Program-made: the position numbers and the translations under genes
Assembly (NCBI GenBank): GCA_004009845.1
Contig: RMBW01000039.1
Location: forward strand, 124,001-188,000
Direction: 5' to 3'
Length of the DNA stretch: 64,000 nucleotides
Source of the DNA: Davidsoniella eucalypti
Taxonomy: Eukaryota; Ascomycota; Sordariomycetes; Microascales; Ceratocystidaceae
Notes under the pieces: generated by a model
The model's database searches: none
What the model was told of the DNA's origin: nothing
What the model saw: the letters and a program-made list of their open reading frames with translations, nothing else
Shown here: piece after piece, positions 45,330 to 58,223 of the stretch
Layout: each line of letters begins with the position of its first letter
How positions within the stretch are numbered: the first letter of the stretch is position 1

Positions 45330-46735
45330 GATGAGCAACGTAGCTCAGAAAAGAGCTTCTCTCTCGGTAGAATATGTAGATATGGCAATAATGGTGTAAA
45401 GTTGACACGGTATTCGGTTTGAGTAAACTCAAAGCGTGCAGACAAAAGCTTGTCTGGCTCTTGGTAAAGATATAGTGTGCGATACACAAGAACAGTCGGT
45501 CGACAGGTCAAAGTCGTCAAAACGATTCGGCAGGTCGATATGGCGGAGTCTAGACGGTGATTTTCTGATTCGAGTCAATCCGATGTCAATGGATATTTCG
45601 ATTGGTAAAGGTGAAAGATATTAAAACAATACAATAATAGTAGTTGGGGACAAAGAGTACAGCTATGGAGGCAGCTGGTCAAAAGAGAGACATAAGTGAT
45701 GGACAAATAAATAGTGCCTTGTCTTCCAAAGCTAGTCGTCTGGGGATGGGCAACAGTGAGGGATGCGACTGCAGCAGAGACGAGACAATCAAGCTCAGCT
45801 CAGCTCAACACAACACAGAGAGGATAATCTAGTATAGGAGTTAGAGAACTCGAGGGCGCTTGAAGCATAAGAAGCACAAAGCCGAAGAAGAGGATAAGAA
45901 AAGAAAAACGAGAGAACAGAAAGATTGGCAGCGGGGGGCGGCTAGTACAAATACTTGCTAGCAAGCGAGCAAGCAGGGCAGCCAGACAAGCTGATAGATA
46001 GCTTAGTGGCGGCAGCAAGTTATCCAGACTGGCTAATTCAATGGGCGGATGGGATGTGTTCGCTGCAGACGACGCTAGTTTGCAATAGCTTAGCTGGCGA
46101 AGACTGACAGATTTTTTTTTAATAAAATCTAATAAAATGCGTCTCAAGAGGCACTGTGAGAAAATCGACACCAGCAATAGTAGTGCTACAGAGCCCAAGT
46201 ACAGCAACACTTGCAGCTTTTATTCGTCTTTTTTCTCTCAGCCGCGACTTACTTCTTTTTTTCTCGCTAATGGATTGTTAGCTCAGTTCCTCTCTCAGCT
46301 TCATATTTTTAGTGACTAGACGCAGACAGAAACTTGTGATGGATGATGGCGCCGAGCTGGTTTGGGGCATGAGGCACGATCGCAGGAGAACCCGAGTGAT
46401 GAACTACACTGTCCGGCTTGGTGTGTGACGGAAATTATTAATATAGGTGGTCAAAGGGATGGCGTCTTGAGAAGAAAAGAGTAAAAGGACGCGAGATCGA
46501 GAGGATGTCCGCAGGATTATATCAACTCGACAATACAAATTATCACGATAGTTCGCGTTGCAAACAGAGAGACTGACAGACGAGGCTTAGTATAAATAAA
46601 TAGAAGGAGCGGTCTTCTTTTCGTTCGTAAATCGCATGTGGTCAATATGGAAGCTACGGTCTTATGCAGGTTAGACGTACGTGCCTGCCTTTCAGGAGAT
46701 GATGTGAGCGAACGATCGATCAAGGCCAGCGCGCT

Positions 46736-46776
<41 letters not shown>

Positions 46777-49700
46777 CGTAACTACTCTTACGCCAAAAAG
46801 TGTGCGAACAGCAAACAAAACAATGTGGTAACTGTCAGTAGCATCAATTATTACATAGTTATCACTATATGGCTGAGCAGAGGCAACTACTACGACCCTG
46901 CCTTCACCACAGCAGCTGAAATCACAGTTTTAGTGAGTTGTCTGTCCTCTATTTACTATTTCAACTCTTCCTTCTGCCTGACTATACAGTCTTTTCTTTC
47001 CATCCTTTCGTGCAGCGTCATCATTCTCTTCCCTGCAACATCATCAAATTCCCCTAACAGATATCTGGTTGGCGGCTATGATGCTATATTCATATACCGG
47101 GGCTATGTATCTGAGAGCCATTCGTCCCTAGCAGGGCCGCCGGAACAGCAAAGCGAAGAGCTTCTGCCACCAAATCTCAATACAGCGACGACGACAACGA
47201 TAATTCGGCAAAGCAGCCAACAGCCCAGAATTCCATGGTATAGAATTAAACCATCAACCATACATACTGCTGTCCCGACATGGCAGGATCACGCATGGGC
47301 GACAAGTCAGAACTCACATTCGCGAGCTGCACTTTATCTCTGGCACGTAGGCCAGCTGGCACCATCACAACCCATTCATCTATGGCTCTCCATCTATGTT
47401 TTGCCTTGACGGCCGGCCTCGAACCTACTGATGTTATCTAATTTCTACCTCTTCTCTTTCTGCTCGGGCTGGCCCAGGGGCAACTTTGGGAATGTCAGGG
47501 GCTCAAGATACCGCGTTACTCGCTTCTGGGGAGCTTCTCGCCCTTTTGCGTTCACAGTCATGTCTGCTGCTATTTAGGGCCTGGCCTTTACTGATATAGC
47601 CTGATTTTGACAGTAAGCAACCATTGACATCCAGCTTAAAATACCAGCTTGTGGTCGACGGAAAGAACAAACAGATATCAAGCACGCGTGGTTGCACAGA
47701 CGCTGGCTATTAAATAGATATCTCAGCGCAGCCCATCTTGCAACCAGCGGATTCCAATAGCACGTACAAGGTGCCGTTGATTAGCCACCAGAGGCCTCCC
47801 TCTTTAAACATCCCATTTATCTGGTTCCTAATTTCGGGCACATACCATATGTCGCCAGATAACAGCAGAAACTGGGGATACACTAGAAACTCAACTGCTT
47901 CTTTCATCAGTTAAATTGATCCCTAAAGATCGGTGCCTCAATGTTACTAAGACTGAGACCTTTGTCCCAGTTCAAGCATCTTGTTCCAATTACACACGAT
48001 CAAGCTCCCATGCCCAGTTTCCTATGTTATACTAATGTATGATGAAGTACTCCTTTCATACCAGCTAACCCAATATAGGCAATGGCATTGTGGTTTCTCT
48101 CTTGTTTGTTGTGTCGCCTACATGACGTTCTCGGAAGTGGACAGGACCGCTCAATCGCATACACAATTCATATATCGCGGTCGTCTTATCGTTTCTTCTA
48201 TCGTTTTCCTTCGTTTCTCGACTCCTTCTCCTCGTCCTCCTCCCTGTGCAAAATTGATACCCATCACCTTGTGATGATCAACAACTTAGCCGTTGTGTTT
48301 GCTGGCCGATTAGCCGGGGTCTAGGATACATTTGGATGGCTATGGGCTCCATAGTTCAGGTGAACAGGGGTTCTTCTAGAGCATATGCATTTCCTTTGAT
48401 GTTTTTCCAACGACGTCGTTAGTGGGCTGCCGCCGATCTTCTCGATATGACGCCAGGTTTTATTTTAGTAAATTTTGGCGGACTTTTCCTGGTGTATTAT
48501 CGAGACAATTGTACCATGTATCAATACTATCGGTTCTTCACATTGGCATTCTCCGTGTGTGTATCTGATACCCCGGGTAGCAAGAATAATTGTAGCAATA
48601 CACATTGACATTTTGATAGGACAGCTACAAATTTGATATGTCTAAATATAATTGCATAAGATGACGCACTACCATTTTGTGGGTTATTGACTCGCCGAAA
48701 TAATCCATATATATTCATGCTCCGCCAACGTGCATATGAAGCTGAGCCCACGATACGAGTAGATGACGCCTCACATGTAAATGCGTGATTGCTGGCCTAT
48801 AGGACAGCTTGGCCTATTGGGCTTTAATTCTCCAAGCAATTACAGATACATATGTACCTCCATCATTTACATATCTGTATGTGTACATACGTATCTACCA
48901 AGACACACAAGTGGCTGTGCTCTTTTTTGGTGCCTGAACCAAATTTATGATTCTATTATACAGGCTGTATCTATGGTAGTCTATTTTCATAATTCAAAGA
49001 GCTACGATACCAACATTTACTTTGTTTGGGTTGTTGGACATTGTATCACGCTACCACGGTCGTCTTTCTGCACTTAGGAGAATCCTGCATCGACAAGGCC
49101 AGATATTGACTGCTACGTTTTTTTTCTGTAACCCTACTGATTCAGTCGCTTGGGTGGGAAGGAAAAGTACTCTTATCCACAGCGTCGGGATACAACCTTC
49201 CGTCATTGGGGTAGCGGGCCTACCACGAAAAATTGGAACATATTAATAAAAGTTTCTACTGTAGTATGAGTACATGCCAGCGTATGAGCAGTCTCGGGTT
49301 ATGCGGGACGGAATCTTGATATTTCATCATTATGAAGCAGTTGATCCTGTGTATATTCCAGGCCAGACAGGCCGCGCTTGCTCGTTTAGAGGCAACTCTT
49401 GTACTTTCATATATCTCTAGGTGGTGCACAGAAAGATGGATATACAAGCTTCCATGGGCCACAATCGAGTAATAGAGTCAGACGATGCCATGGATCTACA
49501 TGTGTTGCTATCTATCACTGTTGTGCTTCTACTTTCCTAGAGGGCTAATTTATAGTGGTATTCGTTCCGCTGGGCTTCTTATACCTTGCGTAGAAAAGGC
49601 GCTCATTGCCCCACGATAGACAGCTTCGACCCGATTATGACATGCCGCAGACGCCCTACATGAGAACCAAATCAATAGTGGCAAATCGTCATTACAGTTG

Positions 49701-50636
49701 TGATTCCACATTAAACGCCTGAGGCGTTTCTTGTATCAAAGAGAGTGGGATAAGAGGAGGTAGAGGCTCCATTTAGAGTTCACAAGCCATGAGTCTCGCA
49801 AGTCTCGAGCCAATTCACCTTCTTCTCGTTGTTCTCCTAAGAATATAATTTTGGTTTGTCCTCGAGCCAGAAACACAAATATGCAATTTGCGAAGTCTTA
49901 CCAGTAGTCTTCGATTCCGATTCCCTTCCAGCCACAATATCAAGGTTTCACTGATATTAAAGATGAAATTCAAGGGGACGCGGAACTCAAATATCGGTAA
50001 AGCATCCCGTTTTGTTTCATAGACGATATGCTGCTTTACAAAGAAATAAAAGAGGTTGATACAATTACGGTATAATATGGGGGTTAGATAAAAACGTAGC
50101 CAGACAGTCGAGCCATTTAACTTAATATGCGTGTTTTATTATTTTCACGGCAAATCATTTCACACATATCAAAGAGATCGGCATAATAAGTAAGTATATC
50201 TCAATTCCACTAACTGCTGACTAGACTAGTAGAATCAAATCAAAGTACCAAGACCGAATTCTCAAGCAGCACAACCTGTTGACGGTACTAATGAATACTG
50301 ACTAACTAACCCACTTTAACATAGATCCAAAAAAGAACAAGATGTCTACATCATATCTTAGGTGCCCGTTTCTGTATTAATCTGCCTTATTCCTACACAA
50401 GAAGACGTAAACAAGGAAAACTAGCAGAAACCAGTCTTGTCTTTGGATCTTTATAAAACCAGAAACCTCCATTAATGCGCTGGTCTTTTGACAAACTACA
50501 AGACCCATCTGACGCGTCACCAATTCTGGAATATCGGACCAACAAAGCTGCTAAATAGCTCTTGGCGTCCATGTAAGTCAACTGAAGGGCTAAATGTATG
50601 TTAGGCAATATGCTGATATCTCACAAGATAGAGGAA
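45330..50636. other. Tricalbin 5' region and gene-poor stretch
   Basis: About the first 1.4 kb (to 46740) is purine-rich on the plus strand, so pyrimidine-rich for the minus-strand tricalbin transcript, and is probably leader and promoter. The rest has no supported gene. The 46825-47409 frame begins at a non-ATG codon and has no motif. Sequence from 48500 onward is AT-rich. Confidence 0.45.
46741..46773 (+). repeat. A33 homopolymer
   Basis: Thirty-three consecutive A residues. No convincing direct repeats flank it, so it is recorded as a simple repeat rather than a retroposon tail. Confidence 0.9.
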
Positions 50637-51106
50637 AGTACCTTTTATTTTACATGCCGTTCTTCTTATTTTTTAGGCTCTGGCAGGGATGTTCGAAAAA
50701 GATACTTAGGATTTCAAAATACAATGTACTCCATACTAAGGCTGCCAGCTGGCAAAGTGCTGTCAAACTGTAATATGTGTGACACAATAATAGCGCAAAT
50801 ATTAAACCAGGCATACTGAGAAAATATACACCTTGCACTAAAGTCGCAACATTTCGCTATTGATTCTTACATTATTATCATGATTGTATAGTTATATGAA
50901 ACTTTGGTTTTAACAAATAAAGATGTTTCAAGAAATGACAAAGCAAAAACTTGTTTCGAGCAATTTGATAGCACTCTGCCAGCTGGCAGCCTTAGTATGG
51001 AGTACATTGTATTTTGAGGTCTTAGGTCTTTTTTTTCTGGTGGCCTCTGCTAGAGCCCGAGGAATCAGAAGAACGGCATGTAAGATAAAAGTTCCCTAAA
51101 GGAACA
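50637..51106. repeat. Large imperfect inverted repeat, arms about 135 bp
   Basis: The arm at about 50637-50772 matches the reverse complement of about 50966-51106, separated by about 195 bases of AT-rich loop. The inner 41 bases of each arm are nearly identical (containing ATACAATGTACTCCATACTA and a CTGCCAGCTGGCA palindrome); the outer parts diverge with small indels but still share TTACATGCCGTTCTTCT. The unit contains no open frame. It may be an old inverted-repeat mobile element (MITE-like) or two copies of a dispersed repeat in opposite orientation. Confidence 0.8.
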
Positions 51107-53759
51107 AGATGTATCTGTACATCTCGCATTCTGTCCGCATATTTCTTAGTGTCGGTAATTTTGCCACTAAACTTGTAAAAAAAAATGCTCTCTGGCGCTA
51201 ATACTTTTATGGATTTCAGCTTTGCAAGGAAGCATCAACCACTTTATTTCTCTTTTTCTGCATAAGACAGTTCGCCTGGCACCTTGATTTTATTCAGTTG
51301 AGGCAGTGCTTATTTCCATGAGCTATTTTTATGAATAAAAAGCGAACATGAAAATCATCACTATGTAGATACTCCTTACTAGTCACACTCCGATGTTGTT
51401 GATAAATTCGGCTTGCTATGTATCATCATCATTTAATATTTTCAGAAGCTGAATATCTCAAAATTGAGCTTGGATGAAGTTGACAGAAGAAACTCTGATC
51501 AATAGCCTCTGCATACATGAATCAGCCTATAACAATACTATGTATATAGTTATGCCAGTTTAATATAAGCTCCAATATATACTATCATAATAATACTGTA
51601 CTGCAATTGCCGCAAGCCACTATTAGCCAATATCCGTACTTTGTCATTTCATATGGCACTAAAATGACTTTTTTTTTTTTTTTTTTTTTTTTAATTCATT
51701 TATCTTATGGAGCTATAGAGCTATGAAGATTACTAAAATGACTAAAAAGTATGTAAAACTAGTTTTAACTACAGTAGAATCGCAAACCAGCCCTCCATAT
51801 TTTTATGCAGCCGATCATTTTTTGCCTGCCTCCTCTATAAAAGGGAAAAAAATACCAATCGAGCTTAGTCAGTGAGGAAGCATACTAAGATCGTCTGCTT
51901 CTAACACTCCTGGATGCGTCAAAACGATCATTTTTGGACGAACTGTCAGTGGCACTAAGAAAAAAGGCCAACTTCGTGATAAGCAAAGGTTGAAGGGAAA
52001 CATACATCACGTCTTTTTTCTATTTTTTTTTTAGTCACAACTGATACATGCATTGCATACGACATGCAGTCGACAGACGAGTTTCAAGACAATAAACAAA
52101 ACCAAAGAAAACTGAAGTGCCTAAGAAAAGAAAGAAAAAGAGGACATGATTGGTACATGTGTGGTACTAAGTTCCATGTTGATCAGCCTGTCTATATGAC
52201 TTCATTTGGAGGCGTTGTTGTTTTTGTTCTTGGGGCTGTGATTTGCCGTTATATGCAATAAGTCAACCTCTTTAAACAAGGAAGAATTAGCATTTTGACC
52301 TTCTTTTGTACCTAATTATAACTATTCAACATGTCATGTTATATCTCTTGCCTTGAGAAAAAAATCGGCAAGAAAAAGACTGAAGTAGCGGCCAAAACTA
52401 TACCTTAGCGTCGTGTGATATGCTGCAGTAGTCTTCTTTTGTTTCCTCTACATGAATATCTCTTTGTTTATTTTTTTAATTTTTTTAACCAACCTCTTCA
52501 TTCTATGTTGTGACCTAATTTTATATGTACAGATATGTGCTCATTCATATGTCGTTCTGTATTCTTTGTCTTATTTTGGCTGTTAACTGAAAAGCCAATC
52601 AATAACAGCCCTCTGTGATATGTACAGACTTGACGATAGCTTCAATATCTTACTTGTATTCTTATCAGAGGTGAACTGTAATCACCTATTCGGTTCTTGT
52701 GCATTCTAGTGTCGTATAACATTGCATAAGTACATATTAATCCAGCCTCCGGTCAAGTGTTCAAGTTGCTTCTTCTGGTGTACAAAGGAAGATGGGATGA
52801 TATCACATACTCTGTCGAACATTACTTCAAGGCTATCGATGTATCCATCTCTTTACTTTTCTTTCTTTTTTATTTGACTTGAGAATTACTGGACCAACTG
52901 TCAGGTAGCTATGGCCGTAAGGCAGAAAAGCAAGGTGTGCTTTGACAAAAACATATATGACATCACCCATTGATCACTCCCACATCATATACTACCATTC
53001 GCATAAATTGAAAGGTCCATACAACTTTTTTATTTATTTCGGTAGCATCTGCTAGCATACTGTAACCCATAACATATTTTAAAAATTGGCAGTGTATTCT
53101 CCAACCACATGTTAGCATGGTACATTACATCAAGGCTGTGTGGATCATAGTTCGTATACAAGATAGAAATTATCTGCTTGCCCATTTAGAATTGAACCAT
53201 GCTTAGTTAAATAGTAGCTGCTAAGTAACTTGATTCATTAGACGCTATCTAGAGACGACACAACAAGGGGACGACAAAATAACGTATAACTATCCGACAT
53301 CATACGCTGGGTTCACTATCTATACTATCAATCTTTAGGTTGATACATACGTATGAATATACAAAGTCGAACGTAGCTTGAGCACGCTTGATGCTATATC
53401 TGAGTGCACATACACGCGGCAGAGTAATACTGATAGTTCAAAGGATACATCAGGTGCTATACTGTGGAAAAGAAAACTGCTGGATGGCCTAGATATCGAT
53501 GGCCATTTGAAGGAACTAGATACGAGTATATCATATATGTTAAGCCTATCCGACGGTGCTAAAAATTATCGTCGGGGGTATAGTTGAGTGGGAAGGCAGA
53601 TAGAGTAGAATATAAAAGCGGTGTTGTCAACTCCAGATAACTCCAGGCAAGGCATATGTAGAAAGAAACAAAACATTATCCGAAACCGAAGCTCAAAATA
53701 GAACGAATGTGAACGAGTGAAAGATAACAAAAACAAAATGAACGAAACAAACTTGCTGC
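51107..53759. other. AT-rich, no supported gene
   Basis: Holds a T24 run at 51669-51692 followed by an octamer-repeat relative at 51706-51727, and scattered short T and A runs. A 65-codon ATG-started frame at 52064-52261 (plus) has a hydrophobic C-terminal segment but no other support. Nothing else recognised. Confidence 0.45.
51706..51727 (+). repeat. Dispersed repeat copy related to 5123-5150
   Basis: TATGGAGCTATAGAGCTATG followed by AAG, differing by one base and one lost unit from the end of the 5.1-kb copy, which also continues into GAAG. The copy lies 13 bases after a T24 run. Confidence 0.6.
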
Positions 53760-55710
53760 CTAATATCCAAAACTGTCGTGTTGGTGGACAGGGCAACGTC
53801 CTGGGTGCTTCTGGAACCAGGCTCTGATACATCTCAGATGGAAGCGGCATAGACACTCAAGTCTAGCCATCTGCTCACCCGACTCGAATTCCTCGAGACA
53901 GATGGTACACTCTGCAGAGTCAACACAATCCTTCTCTGTTGCGATATATGGGAATATCCCTGTACGGCGACCTGCGAGTGATGGCCCACCCGGGTTGGCT
54001 GTGCGGTTCCCACTTACATTGCCTCCTTCTCCAGATGATGGAGAGCCCCGGTATGCGCTGTGCGATGTTATGCACTGCGTTACATGTGCTTCACGTAGGT
54101 CTTCGAAATTTGGTAGCAGACGTGATGGTAATTCAAGATGACACACGGGACACTCGTCCTCTTCTGCCAACTGAGGGGGTGGCGGTAGACTGCGATGGTG
54201 GTTGTAGTGTGCTGCAGCTGAGGCTGCAGATGATGTTGAGGGCGATGAAGGGCCACCGTTCTCGAGCAAGGATTGGTATCTTTGCGATAACCGCACGGCA
54301 CTAGACTGATAACTTGAACCATATGAAGGATGTCCATGGTAAGCACGGGAGGAAGAGCCGCCGCTATTTGGGGTGTGCTGTGGTCCGATAAAAGGGTCAA
54401 CTAAAACCGCCCAGATATAGTTCGAGATATCCGAGATACTGAAACTCACCACAGTGGCACTGCGACCACGAGACGTCTCCATGCCCGACGACCCTGCCGA
54501 GAAATACCGGCTGCCAGTGCCACTGTGCGACCGATGGTGCGTCCGAGGGTTAAACCGATTCGGTGACTGTGGTGGTGGTAAAGGCGGTGCTGTATTGGGG
54601 TCTGGAACACATGGATTACAAAGGCGAACCCGTTCGCCTCCGGAGAAGGTCGGTGAGGAATCATAGTCGTTCCAGTGGGGGCCAGTTTGGCCGGGAGGTC
54701 GCACAATATACTGGTAGGGAATCACGATCCGATGGGGAGAGCATGAGTTGCAAACAACTCTGCCACATTTTCTATTGATTCGTTAGAGGAAAATATGAAG
54801 GGTGGTGATGACATCATGTTTTTGCGTGTGTTGTCACATACCTGCAGTGATGTTTCCGAATGAAGATACTGAACTGACTCGAGCAAATCGGGCAGTATGT
54901 TGCCTCGGCGTCGGGTTGCCAACGAGGTAGCACCAACTCTGGCGACTGCAATGCACGGTTTTGTCTAGTGTTATCGGGGGTTTGGGGAATACTGTTTAAT
55001 GCTTCCCATAAAGGAACTACCCGTCGTCGGTTGATAGCTCCCGATGCCGGTAGCGCCATACGTTCACTTGGGGTGGAAATTGGAGGCAAGGCAATACCAG
55101 GTGCTCGTTGAGATGACGAGTTTGACGGGGCTACAGGTGTGGACATAATTTCTCGAGACGGGCCTGCAGAAGCTTCGGTATTGGTATCTGTAGCGACAAG
55201 GTTGACCGTATTTTCTTGCGATGTTTCAATATTTTGATGTGAATTGTCGGGGATGTTAGCAACGTGAGGGGTAGTAACTGTCGGCTCGGCGGTGGCACGT
55301 GCCGTTGATGCATCAGCAGCCAATAAAGTCCCAGAGTCAGTATTACTTAGCACGCCTGTATTCTCCTGCTCATAAACACTTTGCGCTGCTGTATCAGCTT
55401 CCTCACTGACGTCGGATGACGGCGTAGAAGCTAGCGCTGGGGATTGAGTGGCTGGCTGTGAGGGGCCAGCCTCAGCCTGATCACCATCCTCATGAAGCCC
55501 CTGGGGGCGTGGGATATCAATATCATGCGAAAGGCAGTCGTGATGTCGCGAAATTTCACCAACGGGTGAGTCTTCGGTGCGCCAAGCACACGACTCTGTA
55601 TGGGCTACATCAGAGCCCCCATTATATGTATCATACTCGGACAACTGGGCATCGGGATTATCGATCGGCGACGCTAGGGCGGGCGGGCTAGAAGACGGCT
55701 GCGTATCCAT
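53760..55710 (-). CDS. FYVE and RING zinc-finger protein, Pib1-like
   Basis: Probable endosome/vacuole-membrane ubiquitin ligase. Exons 55710-54842 and 54771-53760 (70-bp intron) give 626 aa. Residues 1-250 are acidic, Ser/Thr-rich and disordered. A FYVE finger starts with WQPD and has ligands C273, C276, C289, C292, C297, C300 and a later CNPC pair, with the PI3P-binding RKHHCRKCG; the intron splits this motif and its removal restores it. A small zinc module follows at DECPVC with HVTQC (C2HC). The C-terminus is a RING: CTIC, LECLCRFHLRC and CPVH, in which the last ligand is His, as in ZNRF-type RINGs. S. cerevisiae Pib1 has the same FYVE-then-RING order but is much shorter. A 72-bp in-frame segment (54378-54449) with a GTGAGT donor and CAG acceptor may be an extra intron, giving 602 aa. 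Confidence 0.92.
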
Positions 55711-57930
55711 CGGGCTACTCAAATGTGGCGGGGCGATCTTTCATAAGGTGTTAGGTGGTTTGCGCAGACTTTCTTTTTCGCAAAAAGCTTGAAATGTGAA
55801 TATGCCTTATGATTCAAGAGGAAAGTTAAAGGCGCAGGTCGCAAATGAGGTTAAGTCGCTTGAATTGCGGAGCAGCCTAGAAGCGGCAGCATAGATGGGC
55901 TGATAGATTGTAATAGTGTTAATGCTAACAAACTGCTTTTTAAGGCACTAGCTGCTACTATGACGTGAGATGGCTGGGGTTGTCAGTACCAACTCCAGCA
56001 AAAGTAATCGATAGCAAGTCTATTAGGCCTGTCAAACTAAGGACAGGAACAAACGCGCCCGAATATAGGCAAAACCGACAGGGTATCAAAGTGGTTTCTA
56101 GGAGTTAGTAGAGTGAACATTCATTACTGGAGCCTCTATCGTGAATAGTAAATAGATAAGAAAAATCATTACTGTGATGTTTATATCGGGATAGACCGAT
56201 GTGGCGTTGTACTAGACGTGGCGTATTCAACATGTGGCGTGTAGTAACCCATTTGTAATGAGTAACCCTAATGGATGGAGTGCTCTACAAGATTAATGAA
56301 TTAAAATCTAAAAAAATCTCTATATAGGAAAAAGCCTGTCGATATTTTTTTTTAGTTTTCTTCAATCACATGTCTGATAACACAAAAATAATGCCAATTT
56401 CGAATGTTATTGTATTTAGGCCTATCAATCCTAAACAAAACATACATCAGACTAACAGCTAGATATAATTGATTTGGTCGCATAGGCTGGTGCTTGTGCA
56501 TCCAAAGAAAGTTTCGGTAGCCGCGAAGTGGGCTTCCCACTCTAGCGACGCAACCCAACAACAGCTTTTCGTTATGTTGTGCTGTATGTAATGTATACAT
56601 AATGTGCCATCAATGTGAAGTTGTTCCTGTGGTCCCTGTGAAGAATCGGTAATACTTCTGACTAGCAATGGCTGGGAGTGTACATGTAGACGCGCCTGCA
56701 GATGTCAGAGCTGGGGATTTCTTCCAAACTTTGCGCTGACATAGGCGAAACAAAGTTCCGAGTTGTCACGATCTAGATATAGAGGTAACGCGGTAACTTT
56801 GCGTTCCTGGCTCTTTGGTGAAGTCCAGTATATCAGAGAAAATGAGTTACTTTAGAAGCTAGACGTTTCTTGAACCAAAACAACGAGGTATGGATACGTG
56901 ATATTCCAATGAAGGTTCGTGGGTAGTGCATCATTGCCTGAACGGGTGATATTTCCAAATTAGTCTACGCTGGTGGAATTTTGGGCCCTCAAAGATTCGG
57001 CTTGGAAATGAGCGTATCTGGCATTAGCGCCATTTCTCAGGCCAGGGTCGATTAAGGCGAACTGCCGAAGCTAGAATGCGGATTTGGTGATTGTATCAGA
57101 AATAGTAATTTGTAGTGAAGGTATAAGTAGAGTTTACGATAGAAACTTGGTATACGATAAGAGAAAACTATCTTACACCGCCTTTCATATTTGGCACACC
57201 GCTTCCAAAAAAGAGAGCCAATGCCTAAATACACACACTTTTCTGAACAGACAGACCAACTGAACAAAACCTATCAATCATAGCACTGGGGATCTGAGGG
57301 ACTTAACTGGCAGTATCGAGCAGCTCCTAGAAAATATATATCGCTTTATAGGCAGCAAGTAGCAGATCAAAGAGTGAAGCTAAGAATTACTCATTACTCT
57401 TCAGCATAGTTAGGATCCCTTAATCGTGAGGTACAATTGTATTAACCTTTTTTACAACACAACATAATCAAGTTCTTCTCTCAAGATACTCCAAACCACA
57501 ACGGATATCCAAAGGGCTAGCTGAACCATAGCCTTGTTCTGGTCGCTTTCGTTTGCAATTTGGCTTGCCATGTTCATATGGAAAAGAAACTCTTAGAAAA
57601 GAGGACACTGGCCTGTTTTATTGGCTGGACCAAGATGCTGCTTTGGCTCATTCTCTTTTGATAATCATTGAGTCTGATATTATTGGAGGCCGTAAAGGTG
57701 CTTCCAATAAGGGTGGAGTCCTGTCGAACTTAGGTAGACCTTGATTAGTCAACTATTTGTTTCTTTGTCTATCTGTATTTATATGTGTACTTTTAATTCA
57801 TATTTTTAGCTTAGTTGATAATGTACTCTGCTTTTCTCAATGAATTTCCTAATTCATGTAATATTTTTCTTGTAACTATTATTTTACATCTAAATATTGT
57901 GTATATTCCATTAAGGTTTATCAAGCTCAC
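55711..57930. other. Intergenic, no supported gene
   Basis: The first few hundred bases are the promoter of the FYVE/RING gene. The remainder is AT-rich, with broken short frames and no recognised motif, up to the Mutator-like element. Confidence 0.5.
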
Positions 57931-57938
57931 TAAATTAA
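57931..57938. repeat. 8-bp target-site duplication, left
   Basis: TAAATTAA, repeated exactly at 58861-58868 immediately outside the other end of the element. Confidence 0.8.
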
Positions 57939-58151
57939 GAGTCAAGCTAATTTAACAGTTGGGATTTTAATTTCACAGTTACGCTAGCCGTATTAGGAAA
58001 TTGTAGTCACGTGGTGTCCCACGTGACATCGTCGATTACAAGAAGTCAAAAATATTTCTTACATTGCATCACCACTTCATCACTACTATAAGATGAAACA
58101 TATGTAATTGAATATTATAAAGCAGTAAAAATCTATGAAGACGGTCCCTCA
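57939..58151 (+). repeat. MULE left terminal inverted repeat
   Basis: 213 bp; matches the reverse complement of 58660-58860 except for 12 extra bases around 58013-58024. There CACGTG occurs twice (CACGTGGTGTCCCACGTGAC) where the right arm has it once. Confidence 0.92.
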
Positions 58152-58223
58152 CCGTTATTACCTCCTGCTCACGATGATGAAAACCTTCACCACCCTACTT
58201 TTTTATTTTCTACACACACCACA

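Noticed and set aside
45800..46210. Hydrophobic 136-codon minus-strand frame
   Set aside because: It is a translation of the pyrimidine-rich tricalbin leader (Leu/Ser/Phe-rich), which mimics membrane proteins.
46741..46773. A33 run as a retroposon tail
   Set aside because: No flanking direct repeats longer than about five bases and no element body recognisable on either side.
46825..47409. 194-codon plus-strand frame
   Set aside because: Begins at a non-ATG codon, has no domain and lies in the upstream region of tricalbin.
52064..52261. 65-codon ATG frame with a hydrophobic C-terminal segment
   Set aside because: Too short, in AT-rich sequence rich in open frames, with no conserved feature visible.
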